NCBI GenBank assembly: GCA_013139755.1
Contig: WTAG01000439.1
Coordinates: forward strand, 1-6,193
From: Methylomarinum sp.
GTDB taxonomy: Bacteria > Pseudomonadota > Gammaproteobacteria > Methylococcales > Methylomonadaceae
DNA: 6,193 nt
Direction: 5' to 3'
The notes below the pieces were generated by a model. That model did not search any database. It was not told the origin of the DNA and saw only the letters and a program-made list of their open reading frames with translations. Position numbers and translations under genes: made by a program. Every line of letters starts with the position of its first letter. Within the stretch, counting starts at the first letter, position 1. Of the stretch, positions 1 to 6,193 are shown in pieces.

Positions 1-2280
1 TGAAATAACTAATAAAGAGGCACCAATGTCGGCTGCAATCGCTTCCCATAAGGTTGCAAATCCAGTAAAAGCTAATACCGCAAAGGCCGCTTTAACCGTG
101 AGTGCAAAGACTATGTTTTGCCGGATAATGGCCAATGTTCTTCTTGAATGATTGATCAGCCAGTGTAGTCTGGAAAGATCATCACTCATTAAGGCAATAT
201 CTGCCGTTTCAATGGCCGCATCAGAACCCATTACGCCCATGGCAATGCCTAGGTTGGCTCTAGCTAGTGCTGGTGCATCATTAACACCATCGCCTATCAT
301 TGCAACATGACCGTATTTTTCAATCATTTGACTGATAATGTCAACCTTGTCGGCGGGTAGTAATTCGGCATGAAATTCATCCATCCCTAGTTGTTGGGCA
401 ATATTTTCTGCAGTAATTTGATTATCACCCGTTAGCATTACTAAATGTTTTATGCCACTTTGTTTAAGCGAGTACAAAATTGATTTAATATCAGGCCGTG
501 GCTGATCAGATACGGCAATCAGACCGCAAACATGTCGATCATTACCTACGGCAATTACAGTTTGTCCTGTTTTTTCTAGCGCAATGGCTTTGTTGCTGAT
601 TTCTACAATTTCCTCACTACGCTCTAATAGATAACGACGCGATCCTAACCAAAAATCAGTTCCGTTAAATAGTCCAGTTACCCCTTTACCGGGAAAAACA
701 GTGATTTCATCTGCACTGGCAATAGTAATGCCTCGGTTTATTGTATGTTCTAAAATAGCTTTGGCCAGCGGGTGATTACTGCGTGATTCCAGTGCGGCTG
801 CACGGCTTAGTAGTTCTTTCTGGCTGTGGCCATTTAAAGGGTAAACGCCGGTAACGAATGGTTTTCCACAAGTCAAAGTTCCAGTTTTATCAAAAGCAAT
901 AGCGTTAAGTTGCGCCGGTGCTTCAATATAAACGCCGCCTTTAATCAGGATACCTTGTCTTGCTGCACTGGCTAATGCAGCAACAATACTGACGGGTGTT
1001 GAAATGACCAGTGCACAAGGGCAGGCAATCACCAGTAACACAAGAGCACGGTAGAACCAATCTTGCCAAATACCGTGTAAAAACATAGGTGGAATGATGA
1101 ATATTGCTAGTGCTAATAGCATCACGATTGGGGTATAAATACGGGCAAATTTTTCCACCCATTGTTCGGCTGCTGCACGTTTGCTGTGTGCTTCTTCCAC
1201 CAGACGAATGATATGCGCCAAGGTTGTATCAGATGCGAGTTTACTGACCCTTATTTCTAGGGTTGCCTCACCATTAATACTGCCTGCAAACACGGTATCA
1301 CCTGTTTGTTTGGTAACAGGAATACTTTCACCGGTTATAGGTGCCTGATTGACCGAGCTAACGCCCAATAAAACCTGGCCATCCAGTGGGATTTTATCAC
1401 CTGGCGCGACCATACAATGCGCCCCGGTGCTGACTTCAGCTGCTGGTACAATGCATTCATGGCCATGCTGATCTTTAATGGTTGCGGTTGATGGTGCTAG
1501 ATCCAGTAAAGTTTCTACTGCATGACGTGCGCGGCTAATACTCCAGCTTTCTATCATTAATGACAGGGAAAACAAAAAACTGACGGTTGCCGCCTCAAAC
1601 CATTCATCAATGATCATTGCACCGATAATGGCAACGATCATCAATAAATTCATATCTGCACGCAAGTGACGGAGTGCATAAAAGGTTTTAACAATGACAT
1701 GTCGAACGCCGAATATAACAGCCAGAGCATAGGCGTATTTTTCAGGGACAGGCATAGCATGCTGGGCATGCGCATTAAACAGACTATATAAATAGGGAAA
1801 AATATCGTCCCATTGTATAGCCCAGTTTTCAGGATGACTGAGAAGGCGTTGAATATCTGTAAAAGTGCCAGCCATCTGGATATGTATGAGTATTCCGGCA
1901 AGGATGAGTAATCCACTAAGCGTGGTATAGATAGTCTGTGAACGTTGCCGTTGCCTGTTGTCAGGCTGTGTTTTCCCAGCTTGCCAAGGTGTGGCTTTCA
2001 TTCCTGTGGCGGCAACTGCTTTAATGATGATTTTTTCAGATACCAGATTGGCGTCAGGAATAATAGTCATTCGACCATTGATAACATCAAAAACCAGCTT
2101 GTCTGCCCCGCCTATTAATGGGCCTATTTGCTCCTTTAATATAGAAACTTCTTCTACACAATCCAGACCTTCGATTTTAAAAGTGACACCTTTAGCTGAC
2201 GTAGCCGAGTTAGCCTGACTCTTATAGGCTTGATCCGTATGGCAACAATGGGATTGCTCTGATTGATTGCATGAACTCAT
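1..2280 (-). CDS. zntA: Zn/Cd/Pb-exporting P-type ATPase (PIB-2), C-terminus cut by window edge
   Basis: An inner-membrane pump that uses ATP to export divalent soft metals (Zn2+, Cd2+, Pb2+). The frame is open for 760 codons from ATG at 2280 to base 1. The last visible residues (DIGASLLVIS) match the end of TM8, so probably only some 10-20 residues are missing. Order: Cys/His-rich N-tip (C4, H11-CC-H14); degenerate HMA domain about 31-97 with a single-Cys motif GLDCVEE (C41); TM1 about 117-137; His-containing loop to about 180; TM2-4 about 181-246; actuator TGES 316-319; TM6 metal motif CPC 420-422; phosphorylation motif DKTGTLT with D464; HP motif H503-P504; TGDN 617-620; GDGVND 663-668. 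K730 in TM7 and D751 in TM8 match the charged pair of ZntA, which argues for PIB-2 and against Cu-type pumps. It lies 259 nt after atpG with its own candidate promoter. zntA versus cadA naming and the exact metal are not decided by sequence. Confidence 0.95.
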   Translation of the reverse strand, partial: MSSCNQSEQSHCCHTDQAYKSQANSATSAKGVTFKIEGLDCVEEVSILKEQIGPLIGGADKLVFDVINGRMTIIPDANLVSEKIIIKAVAATGMKATPWQAGKTQPDNRQRQRSQTIYTTLSGLLILAGILIHIQMAGTFTDIQRLLSHPENWAIQWDDIFPYLYSLFNAHAQHAMPVPEKYAYALAVIFGVRHVIVKTFYALRHLRADMNLLMIVAIIGAMIIDEWFEAATVSFLFSLSLMIESWSISRARHAVETLLDLAPSTATIKDQHGHECIVPAAEVSTGAHCMVAPGDKIPLDGQVLLGVSSVNQAPITGESIPVTKQTGDTVFAGSINGEATLEIRVSKLASDTTLAHIIRLVEEAHSKRAAAEQWVEKFARIYTPIVMLLALAIFIIPPMFLHGIWQDWFYRALVLLVIACPCALVISTPVSIVAALASAARQGILIKGGVYIEAPAQLNAIAFDKTGTLTCGKPFVTGVYPLNGHSQKELLSRAAALESRSNHPLAKAILEHTINRGITIASADEITVFPGKGVTGLFNGTDFWLGSRRYLLERSEEIVEISNKAIALEKTGQTVIAVGNDRHVCGLIAVSDQPRPDIKSILYSLKQSGIKHLVMLTGDNQITAENIAQQLGMDEFHAELLPADKVDIISQMIEKYGHVAMIGDGVNDAPALARANLGIAMGVMGSDAAIETADIALMSDDLSRLHWLINHSRRTLAIIRQNIVFALTVKAAFAVLAFTGFATLWEAIAADIGASLLVIS

Positions 2281-2291
2281 GACTTTTATAA

Positions 2292-2294
2292 CCT
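2292..2294 (-). promoter_or_regulatory. Weak ribosome binding site of the metal ATPase
   Basis: A short AGG lies 11 nt before the ATG at 2280 on the minus strand. This is a weak, rather distant Shine-Dalgarno match. The start is still favoured because the Cys/His-rich tip and HMA domain follow at once and no better in-frame start lies close upstream. Confidence 0.35.
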
Positions 2295-2326
2295 GATTAA
2301 GTTTAAACGATCACTCTGTTAATTTT

Positions 2327-2355
2327 ATCGTATGCTGATATGTAGATAGTTTCAA
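2327..2355 (-). promoter_or_regulatory. Candidate sigma70 promoter of the metal ATPase gene
   Basis: On the minus strand, TTGAAA (2355-2350, five of six bases of the -35 consensus) is followed after 17 nt by TACGAT (2332-2327, four of six of the -10 consensus). The predicted start would fall near 2320, giving a leader of about 40 nt. The 17-nt spacer is normal. MerR-type metal promoters (ZntR, CadR) usually have 19-20 nt and a strong dyad in the spacer, and I see no such dyad. Metal control by a MerR protein is therefore not supported by this site. Confidence 0.45.
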
Positions 2356-2381
2356 GAGGTGGTATTTTTAATTGCTAGACA

Positions 2382-2440
2382 GTACGCAGAGCACAGAGAG
2401 CCACAGCAAAGAACACGAAGATTTTTTCTCTGTGTTAAAA
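2382..2440. repeat. CACAGAG-type interspersed repeat with inverted arms
   Basis: A purine-rich run of related short words (CGCAGAG, CACAGAG, CCACAG, then AAAGAACACGAAG) is followed by a T-run and the inverse word. CACAGAGA at 2392-2399 and TCTCTGTG at 2427-2434 form perfect 8-bp arms around a 27-nt loop. Repeats built on CACAGAG/CTCTGTG words occur in the intergenic spaces of many bacterial genomes; I recognise this type from memory. No coding frame fits it. Its function is unknown, and the outer limits are approximate. Confidence 0.55.
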
Positions 2441-2474
2441 GGTTTTTAATAATGCAAGTTAAACTGATAACATT

Positions 2475-2507
2475 GGATGTGCTGACGACAGGAAGCGCAG
2501 CACATCC
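2475..2507. repeat. Perfect inverted repeat (REP-like hairpin) after atpG
   Basis: GGATGTGCTG (2475-2484) and CAGCACATCC (2498-2507) are perfect 10-bp complementary arms around a 13-nt loop, beginning 32 nt past the atpG stop codon. On the transcript it would form a stable stem that could protect the 3' end or slow polymerase. Neither strand has a U-tract after the stem, so it is not a classical intrinsic terminator. The size, GC-rich stem and position after an operon resemble REP/BIME-type elements mobilised by RAYT transposases. That class assignment is inference from form only. Confidence 0.6.
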
Positions 2508-2539
2508 TATATCAATCTTCTTAATTTAATGACAGTGAT

Positions 2540-3361
2540 TCAGACGGATTGGTTTTCAGCATTCAATAAAATTACTTCTATTTCTTCGGTGATCTCCTCC
2601 TGTCGGTATATCTGGCTTTTCTTGTGTAATTTCTCTGTTGCTTCATCCAGGTGCCTGACTGCATTATCCAAATGTTGCAGACGTTGATTATTTTCAGCAG
2701 CTAGCGAGGTATATAAAATATTTTGTAGAGAGCTAAACAGATAATGATCAACCAGTTCGAGCAGAAACTGCGCTGGTTGCAGATTTAACAGCGGTTCATT
2801 CTTATGTTCAGATTGACAGTCATTATCCATAAAAGGCGGTAATAATGATTTTAGGCTAATGTTTAAATACTCATCCTGATGATACAACACCGACAAGCTG
2901 AAAAGCGCGTGCTGAAGCTGCAACTCGCTGATGGCATTCGTCACTTCCATTAATATTTGACTGATTTCTTCGCTGCTATTTGCACCGGATAATGCTGTAA
3001 AGGGGAGGGGAGTGTTTTGTAAGCGATTACATAATCGACTGCCGACTGCAATCACGATGTTTGGCGATTGCAGTAAAAGCTGTTCAATCAGAGTTTCGTT
3101 AAAATTACCGCAAAAACCTCTTTCGGATCCCACCGCAATGACCACAGATGGATGAGAGGGTTTTATCTTAGGCAAGCTGGGATAAAACTGTAAAAAATCT
3201 GCCGCAACGGTTTCAATATGTTGCACCACAAGAGTTTGTGCCTGCTGATATTTACTCAGTTTATGCATGTCCATGAAAGCCATATTCTTGAGGGAATGCA
3301 AAATGCTGCGAATTTCCTTAAGATGCTCAATGTGTTGTTGCAAAGTGCGACTCTGGCTCAT
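2540..3361 (-). CDS. atpG: N-ATPase F1 subunit gamma
   Basis: Central rotor shaft of F1 that couples c-ring rotation to the catalytic alpha/beta hexamer. It is 273 residues, close to the usual length of about 290. The N-terminal helix (residues about 5-60) and C-terminal helix (about 195-265) would form the coiled-coil shaft. The middle holds the Rossmann-like domain with the family motif [12 protein letters not shown] (78-89, the counterpart of SDRGLCGGLN). The C-terminal signature of conserved Arg, Asn and Ala, ending [12 protein letters not shown] (253-264), is well kept and is the main evidence. The ATG at 3361 overlaps the atpA stop as ATGA. No good Shine-Dalgarno is visible, so translation probably depends on termination-reinitiation. 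It appears to be the last gene of the operon, as expected for N-ATPases. Overall divergence from housekeeping gamma proteins is high. Confidence 0.93.
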   Translation of the reverse strand: MSQSRTLQQHIEHLKEIRSILHSLKNMAFMDMHKLSKYQQAQTLVVQHIETVAADFLQFYPSLPKIKPSHPSVVIAVGSERGFCGNFNETLIEQLLLQSPNIVIAVGSRLCNRLQNTPLPFTALSGANSSEEISQILMEVTNAISELQLQHALFSLSVLYHQDEYLNISLKSLLPPFMDNDCQSEHKNEPLLNLQPAQFLLELVDHYLFSSLQNILYTSLAAENNQRLQHLDNAVRHLDEATEKLHKKSQIYRQEEITEEIEVILLNAENQSV

Positions 3362-4848
3362 GTGATGAAGGATAGGGTATCGTTAAGAAATTGTCGCCAC
3401 TGCTGTATATCGCTATTTAAGACTAATGTCGATTCATGTATCGCCCGTTCTAATTGTTGCAGTTGCCCGCTAATTTCAGATGGTAGCAAAGGATCAAATA
3501 AGCCATCGTTATAGGCTATCAACCAGGCTAATTGAAAAGTGCTGCTTTCTGGTGCTAGTCGATCCTGTTTTAAAATTTCCCGTAGTAGACGTCCGCGTTT
3601 GATTAGTGCTTCCATGGAGGCTTCTAATTTTTGTCCGAAACGGGAAAAATTTTCAAGTTCTAAAAATTGCAGATAATCCAGTTTTATTTTCACGGCCTGG
3701 TCACGTATCGCCGGGTGTTGGGTTTTACCTCCAATTCGGGAGACTGATTTACTAATGTCTATAGCCGGCCGGAAGCCAGAAGAAAACAAATTACTATCCA
3801 GATAAATTTGTCCGTCGGTGATGGAAATCAAATTAGTCGGAATATAAGCGGCAATTTCTCCTTGTTGGGTCTCAACTATTGGCAGTGCGGTCATGCTGCC
3901 GCCACCGTGCGAGGCATTCAGTCTGGTAGATCGTTCCAGTAGCCTGGAATGCACAAAAAATATATCGCCGGGGTAAGCTTCGCGGCCGGGCGGCCTGCGT
4001 AGCAACAATGACAGTTCGCGGTAGGTTCTGGCATGGGTTGCTAAATCATCATAAACAATTAAGGTGTCATGACCCTGTTGCATCCAATATTCTGCCAAAG
4101 CACAACCCGCAAATGGGGCAATGTACTGTAGACCAGGTAAAGCAGTGGCCTCGGCAACTACGCAAACGGTGTAATCCATAGCGTCGTGATGGCGTAGAAG
4201 TTCGATGGTATTAACCACAGCTGAGCGTTTCTGGCCTATCAACACATAAATACAGAATACATTTTTACCTTTCTGATTGATTACCGTGTCAATGGCCAGA
4301 GCACTTCGGCCGGTTCCTTCATCGCCTATAAGCAACTGACGCTGGCCTTTGCCGATTGGAATAAGAGTGTCAATAATTTTAATACCAGTGTACAGCGGTT
4401 CGCGGACAAATTCACGGGCGATAATAGGCGGCGATGCCCGTTCCAGATTGCCACGGACCACATGTGATGGTTTGCTTTGTCCATCCAGTGGTTCACCGAG
4501 AGGGTCAATAACGCGTCCAAGAAAGGTATTGCCAACTGGCACGCTGAGAGTATGCCTGGCAAGGTGAACCAGAGTGCCGGAAGTTAATGCATCCGTTTGG
4601 TAGAACAGAATAGCACCGATTAATTCACGGTTAAGGTTAAATACCATGGCACGACTACCATCGGCAAAAATCAGAATATCTTCAATGGCAGCCGAAGGCA
4701 GACCCTTAATCCAGGTGATACCATCACCCACCGCGACCACGATACCCTGTTCAGTAATGCGTAATTTGGTCTGGTAGCGATTTAGCCAGTCATGTTGTTT
4801 TTGCAACAAGTTACAGTCGGCTGCGGATAAAACAGCATTAGAAATCAT
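3358..4848 (-). CDS. atpA: N-ATPase F1 subunit alpha, with P-loop Lys replaced by Arg
   Basis: Non-catalytic nucleotide-binding subunit of the F1 hexamer, 496 residues from the chosen start. Order: N-terminal helix about 4-24 (normally the contact for delta); beta-barrel about 30-95; nucleotide-binding domain about 96-375; C-terminal helical domain to 496. The P-loop reads GDEGTGRS (175-182), so position 181 is Arg, not the canonical Lys. Walker-B-like strand TLIVYDD is at 262-268. The alpha signature around [14 protein letters not shown] (361-374) is intact. It includes R371, the counterpart of the arginine finger that reaches the catalytic beta site, and R360 in the GFRPAID segment. ATG at 4848 is preferred because GGAG (4859-4856) sits 7 nt upstream. 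An in-frame GTG at 4869 would add seven residues and lacks support. It overlaps atpF by 11 nt and atpG by 4 nt. Confidence 0.95.
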   Translation of the reverse strand: MISNAVLSAADCNLLQKQHDWLNRYQTKLRITEQGIVVAVGDGITWIKGLPSAAIEDILIFADGSRAMVFNLNRELIGAILFYQTDALTSGTLVHLARHTLSVPVGNTFLGRVIDPLGEPLDGQSKPSHVVRGNLERASPPIIAREFVREPLYTGIKIIDTLIPIGKGQRQLLIGDEGTGRSALAIDTVINQKGKNVFCIYVLIGQKRSAVVNTIELLRHHDAMDYTVCVVAEATALPGLQYIAPFAGCALAEYWMQQGHDTLIVYDDLATHARTYRELSLLLRRPPGREAYPGDIFFVHSRLLERSTRLNASHGGGSMTALPIVETQQGEIAAYIPTNLISITDGQIYLDSNLFSSGFRPAIDISKSVSRIGGKTQHPAIRDQAVKIKLDYLQFLELENFSRFGQKLEASMEALIKRGRLLREILKQDRLAPESSTFQLAWLIAYNDGLFDPLLPSEISGQLQQLERAIHESTLVLNSDIQQWRQFLNDTLSFIT

Positions 4849-5584
4849 TAGCAAACTCCGCAAAACCACTCAGTTCATGTTGCAAATTGGTATGCAATGC
4901 CCAAGCACCTATGTCGACCTTAAGACCAGCAATTAATTCTGAATCCTGACTGTATGTGAACTGTAATGGTTTGTCGATCAGGGACGTTAACTTTTGTTCC
5001 AGCTGTTGTACTTGAGTCTTACTTAACGGATAAGCACTACTAATATCGATTTCTAGTATTTGTTCATTTTCCAGTGATTGCACTATGTGTTGACAGGCTT
5101 CAGGTAATTGCTTTAATTGGCTGATAAGTAGTTGAAATAGGTGGTTTTCCAATTCTGGCCCTGCCGTTTGTTGCAGCAATAATGCTGCAAAGCGGGCTCC
5201 ATTTTGTAGTGCCAATATTTGCTGATGACGATGCAATTCCAGTTGTTGTCGTTGCATGGCGGTTTGATTTTTTTTGCGTACCTGTTCAAGCTCTTTCTGT
5301 AGTACTAATAATTGCTGCTGCCTTTGCGTTTCCAGTTGCTGATGCATTTCGGTCATGGCAGCCTGTTTTTCCTGCTCCCATTGTTGTAGCCGGTTTTCAT
5401 AGTTTTGCTTCAGTTGTTCCGCTTCTTGATGCATATGTGTAGCTTCGGCTAGAGATTGATCGATATGCTGTTTGCGCCGACTAATCATTTCCCGTACAGG
5501 TTTGTAAAACAACCGTTGCAGTATCCAGACCAGAATCAGGAAATTAATAATTTCAAAAGCAAAAGTGGACAGGTTAAATTCCAT
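4838..5584 (-). CDS. atpF: N-ATPase subunit b fused to a delta/OSCP-like domain
   Basis: Peripheral stalk protein that holds the alpha/beta hexamer against the Fo stator. At 248 residues it is about 90 longer than a normal bacterial b (about 156). It has one N-terminal membrane helix (about 8-26) with the b-type motif [12 protein letters not shown] and basic residues after it. A long Gln/Glu/Lys-rich coiled coil follows (about 35-128). A C-terminal segment then resembles the delta/OSCP C-terminal domain: a short strand ([13 protein letters not shown]), helix, strand, and [13 protein letters not shown] (214-226), the counterpart of the delta motif 'ELIGG..v.iG'. No separate delta gene lies between atpF and atpA, so this protein probably supplies delta function, as known for N-ATPases. 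AGGA (5596-5593) is 8 nt before the ATG. The stop lies inside the start of atpA. Confidence 0.9.
   Translation of the reverse strand: MEFNLSTFAFEIINFLILVWILQRLFYKPVREMISRRKQHIDQSLAEATHMHQEAEQLKQNYENRLQQWEQEKQAAMTEMHQQLETQRQQQLLVLQKELEQVRKKNQTAMQRQQLELHRHQQILALQNGARFAALLLQQTAGPELENHLFQLLISQLKQLPEACQHIVQSLENEQILEIDISSAYPLSKTQVQQLEQKLTSLIDKPLQFTYSQDSELIAGLKVDIGAWALHTNLQHELSGFAEFANDF
4856..4859 (-). promoter_or_regulatory. Ribosome binding site deciding the atpA start
   Basis: GGAG on the minus strand, 7 nt before ATG 4848 and still inside the atpF coding region. It supports ATG 4848 over the upstream GTG at 4869, whose preceding bases show no comparable purine run. Confidence 0.6.
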
Positions 5585-5598
5585 CTTGGGGATCCTGA

Positions 5599-5865
5599 TT
5601 AATTAACGATATAAGCCAGCAAGGGATTCTTAAACAGTACGATAAGTATGATGACCAGGCAATAAATAGCCAGTGATTCAATCATCGCCAGACCGATAAA
5701 AAGGGTGCGCATGATGGAGCGTTCTGCCTCAGGCTGTCGGGCCAAAGCTTCCAGTGCACTGTTAATGGCTTTTCCCATTGCTAGAGCCGGGCCCAATACA
5801 CCTATGGCTATGCCGATCACTGCGGCAACCGTTGAAGCTAAAACTATTAGGGTGATATCGTTCAT
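5599..5865 (-). CDS. atpE: N-ATPase Fo subunit c (proteolipid), atypical ion site
   Basis: Rotor-ring subunit of Fo, 88 residues, forming a two-helix hairpin: helix 1 about 4-37, polar loop ARQPEAE (42-48), helix 2 about 51-78. The ion-carrying carboxylate is E63 in helix 2, in the context GLAMIESLAIYCLV, with S64 and Y68 matching Na+-type c subunits (Ilyobacter S66 and Y70). Helix 1 reads GPALAMGKAI. The position of Ilyobacter Q32, or of the second Glu of many N-ATPase c subunits, is M30, and the T67 position is L65. The site is thus only partly Na+-like. AGAGGA (5876-5871) lies 5 nt before the ATG, inside the end of atpB, and the gap to the atpB stop is 1 nt. Family assignment is secure; ion specificity is not. 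Confidence 0.95.
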   Translation of the reverse strand: MNDITLIVLASTVAAVIGIAIGVLGPALAMGKAINSALEALARQPEAERSIMRTLFIGLAMIESLAIYCLVIILIVLFKNPLLAYIVN

Positions 5866-5866
5866 T

Positions 5867-6193
5867 TTATTCCTCTGAATGTAATTGTTGAGATTGCATT
5901 GCGCTGGCCAGATAAATCAGTGCCAGCATGCCGAAAATATAAGCCTGTACCAATGCTTCAATGATGTGCAACATCAGAATCGGAATGGGTGCTAGAAAGC
6001 CGGCCACCAGCAAAATCAGCATGGCGGCCATCTCTAGGCTCATGATGTTGCCGAATAAACGAATAGCCAGTGCCAGCGTGCGGGTTAGTTCGCTGATGAT
6101 ATGAAAGGGTAGTAGGATAGGTGTCGGCATCAAGTAATGGTGTAAATATTTTTTTAACCCCTGAGTTCGAATACCAAACCAGTGTACTGATAA
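5867..6193 (-). CDS. atpB: N-ATPase Fo subunit a, C-terminal part; N-terminus beyond window
   Basis: Stator half-channel subunit of Fo that passes ions to the c-ring. The last 108 residues are visible. The frame is open to the window end, so internal TTG (6133) or ATG (6130) codons are not the true start. The 20 residues upstream of them (such as [13 protein letters not shown]) already match the family's loop before the penultimate helices. The essential Arg is in RLFGN (visible residue 45, bases 6061-6059), in the segment [20 protein letters not shown]. The last helix has [17 protein letters not shown] with the conserved Gln (visible residue 83). The C-terminus, QSQQLHSEE, is short and polar. 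It is the first visible gene of the operon and is followed by atpE after one base. Confidence 0.93.
   Translation of the reverse strand, partial: LSVHWFGIRTQGLKKYLHHYLMPTPILLPFHIISELTRTLALAIRLFGNIMSLEMAAMLILLVAGFLAPIPILMLHIIEALVQAYIFGMLALIYLASAMQSQQLHSEE

Noticed and set aside
941..2218. Short open frames inside the metal ATPase gene (minus 941-1162, minus 1650-1916, plus 1958-2218)
   Set aside because: They lie wholly inside a well-conserved P-type ATPase frame, have no recognisable motifs, and are shadows of it.
2301..2308. GTTTAAAC palindrome in the leader of the metal ATPase as an operator
   Set aside because: The symmetry stops at 8 bp and the flanks do not extend it, so there is no real evidence for a binding site.
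2435..2449. TTAAAA-GGT-TTTTAA inverted repeat as an intrinsic terminator
   Set aside because: The stem is six A/T pairs with a 3-nt loop, too weak for termination and expected by chance in an AT-rich spacer.
4849..4869. GTG at 4869 as the start of atpA
   Set aside because: It would lengthen the overlap with atpF to 32 nt and has no clear Shine-Dalgarno, whereas ATG 4848 has GGAG at ideal spacing.
3218..5442. Plus- and minus-strand short frames inside atpG, atpA and atpF
   Set aside because: They overlap genes with clear family motifs, have no credible ribosome binding sites, and their translations look like frame-shifted noise.
6128..6133. TTG/ATG codons as the start of a short 87-88 residue membrane protein
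   Set aside because: The same frame stays open to the window end, and the upstream residues match subunit a, so these codons are internal.
1..6193. CRISPR array, tRNA, rRNA, insertion sequence or phage genes
   Set aside because: I saw no regularly spaced repeats, tRNA-like cloverleaf, rRNA-like sequence, transposase motifs or target-site duplications.

Overview
All genes lie on the minus strand, so transcription runs from high to low coordinates. From base composition (moderately AT-rich) and protein flavour, the window looks like a chromosomal segment of a proteobacterium, perhaps a gammaproteobacterium. That assignment is inference; no rRNA or other taxonomic marker is present.

Right part (6193 to 2540): the downstream half of an F-type ATP synthase operon in the order a (atpB, cut by the window edge), c (atpE), b (atpF), alpha (atpA), gamma (atpG). 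No separate delta gene lies between b and alpha. Instead, the 248-residue b protein carries a C-terminal delta/OSCP-like domain. Together with the order a-c-b-alpha-gamma, this is the signature of the N-ATPase subfamily (operon layout atpDCQRBEFAG). These are laterally spread second ATPases often found beside an ordinary F1Fo enzyme. The beta, epsilon, AtpQ and AtpR genes would be expected just beyond the right edge. The genes are tightly packed: a 1-nt gap, a 14-nt gap, an 11-nt overlap and an ATGA overlap, implying one co-translated transcript. Two departures from the textbook stand out. The c subunit lacks the helix-1 carboxylate/glutamine expected for Na+ binding, and alpha has Arg in place of the P-loop Lys.

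Middle (2539 to 2281): a 259-nt non-coding gap. It holds a perfect 10-bp inverted repeat just after atpG, a CACAGAG-type interspersed repeat, and a plausible sigma70 promoter for the next gene.

Left part (2280 to 1): a nearly complete PIB-2-type heavy-metal exporting P-type ATPase (ZntA/CadA group), cut by the left edge a little before its C-terminus. It has its own promoter and appears to be an independent metal-resistance gene, not part of the ATP synthase operon.

I see no wholly new system. The points most worth a second look are the altered ion site and altered alpha P-loop of the N-ATPase, and the intergenic repeats.
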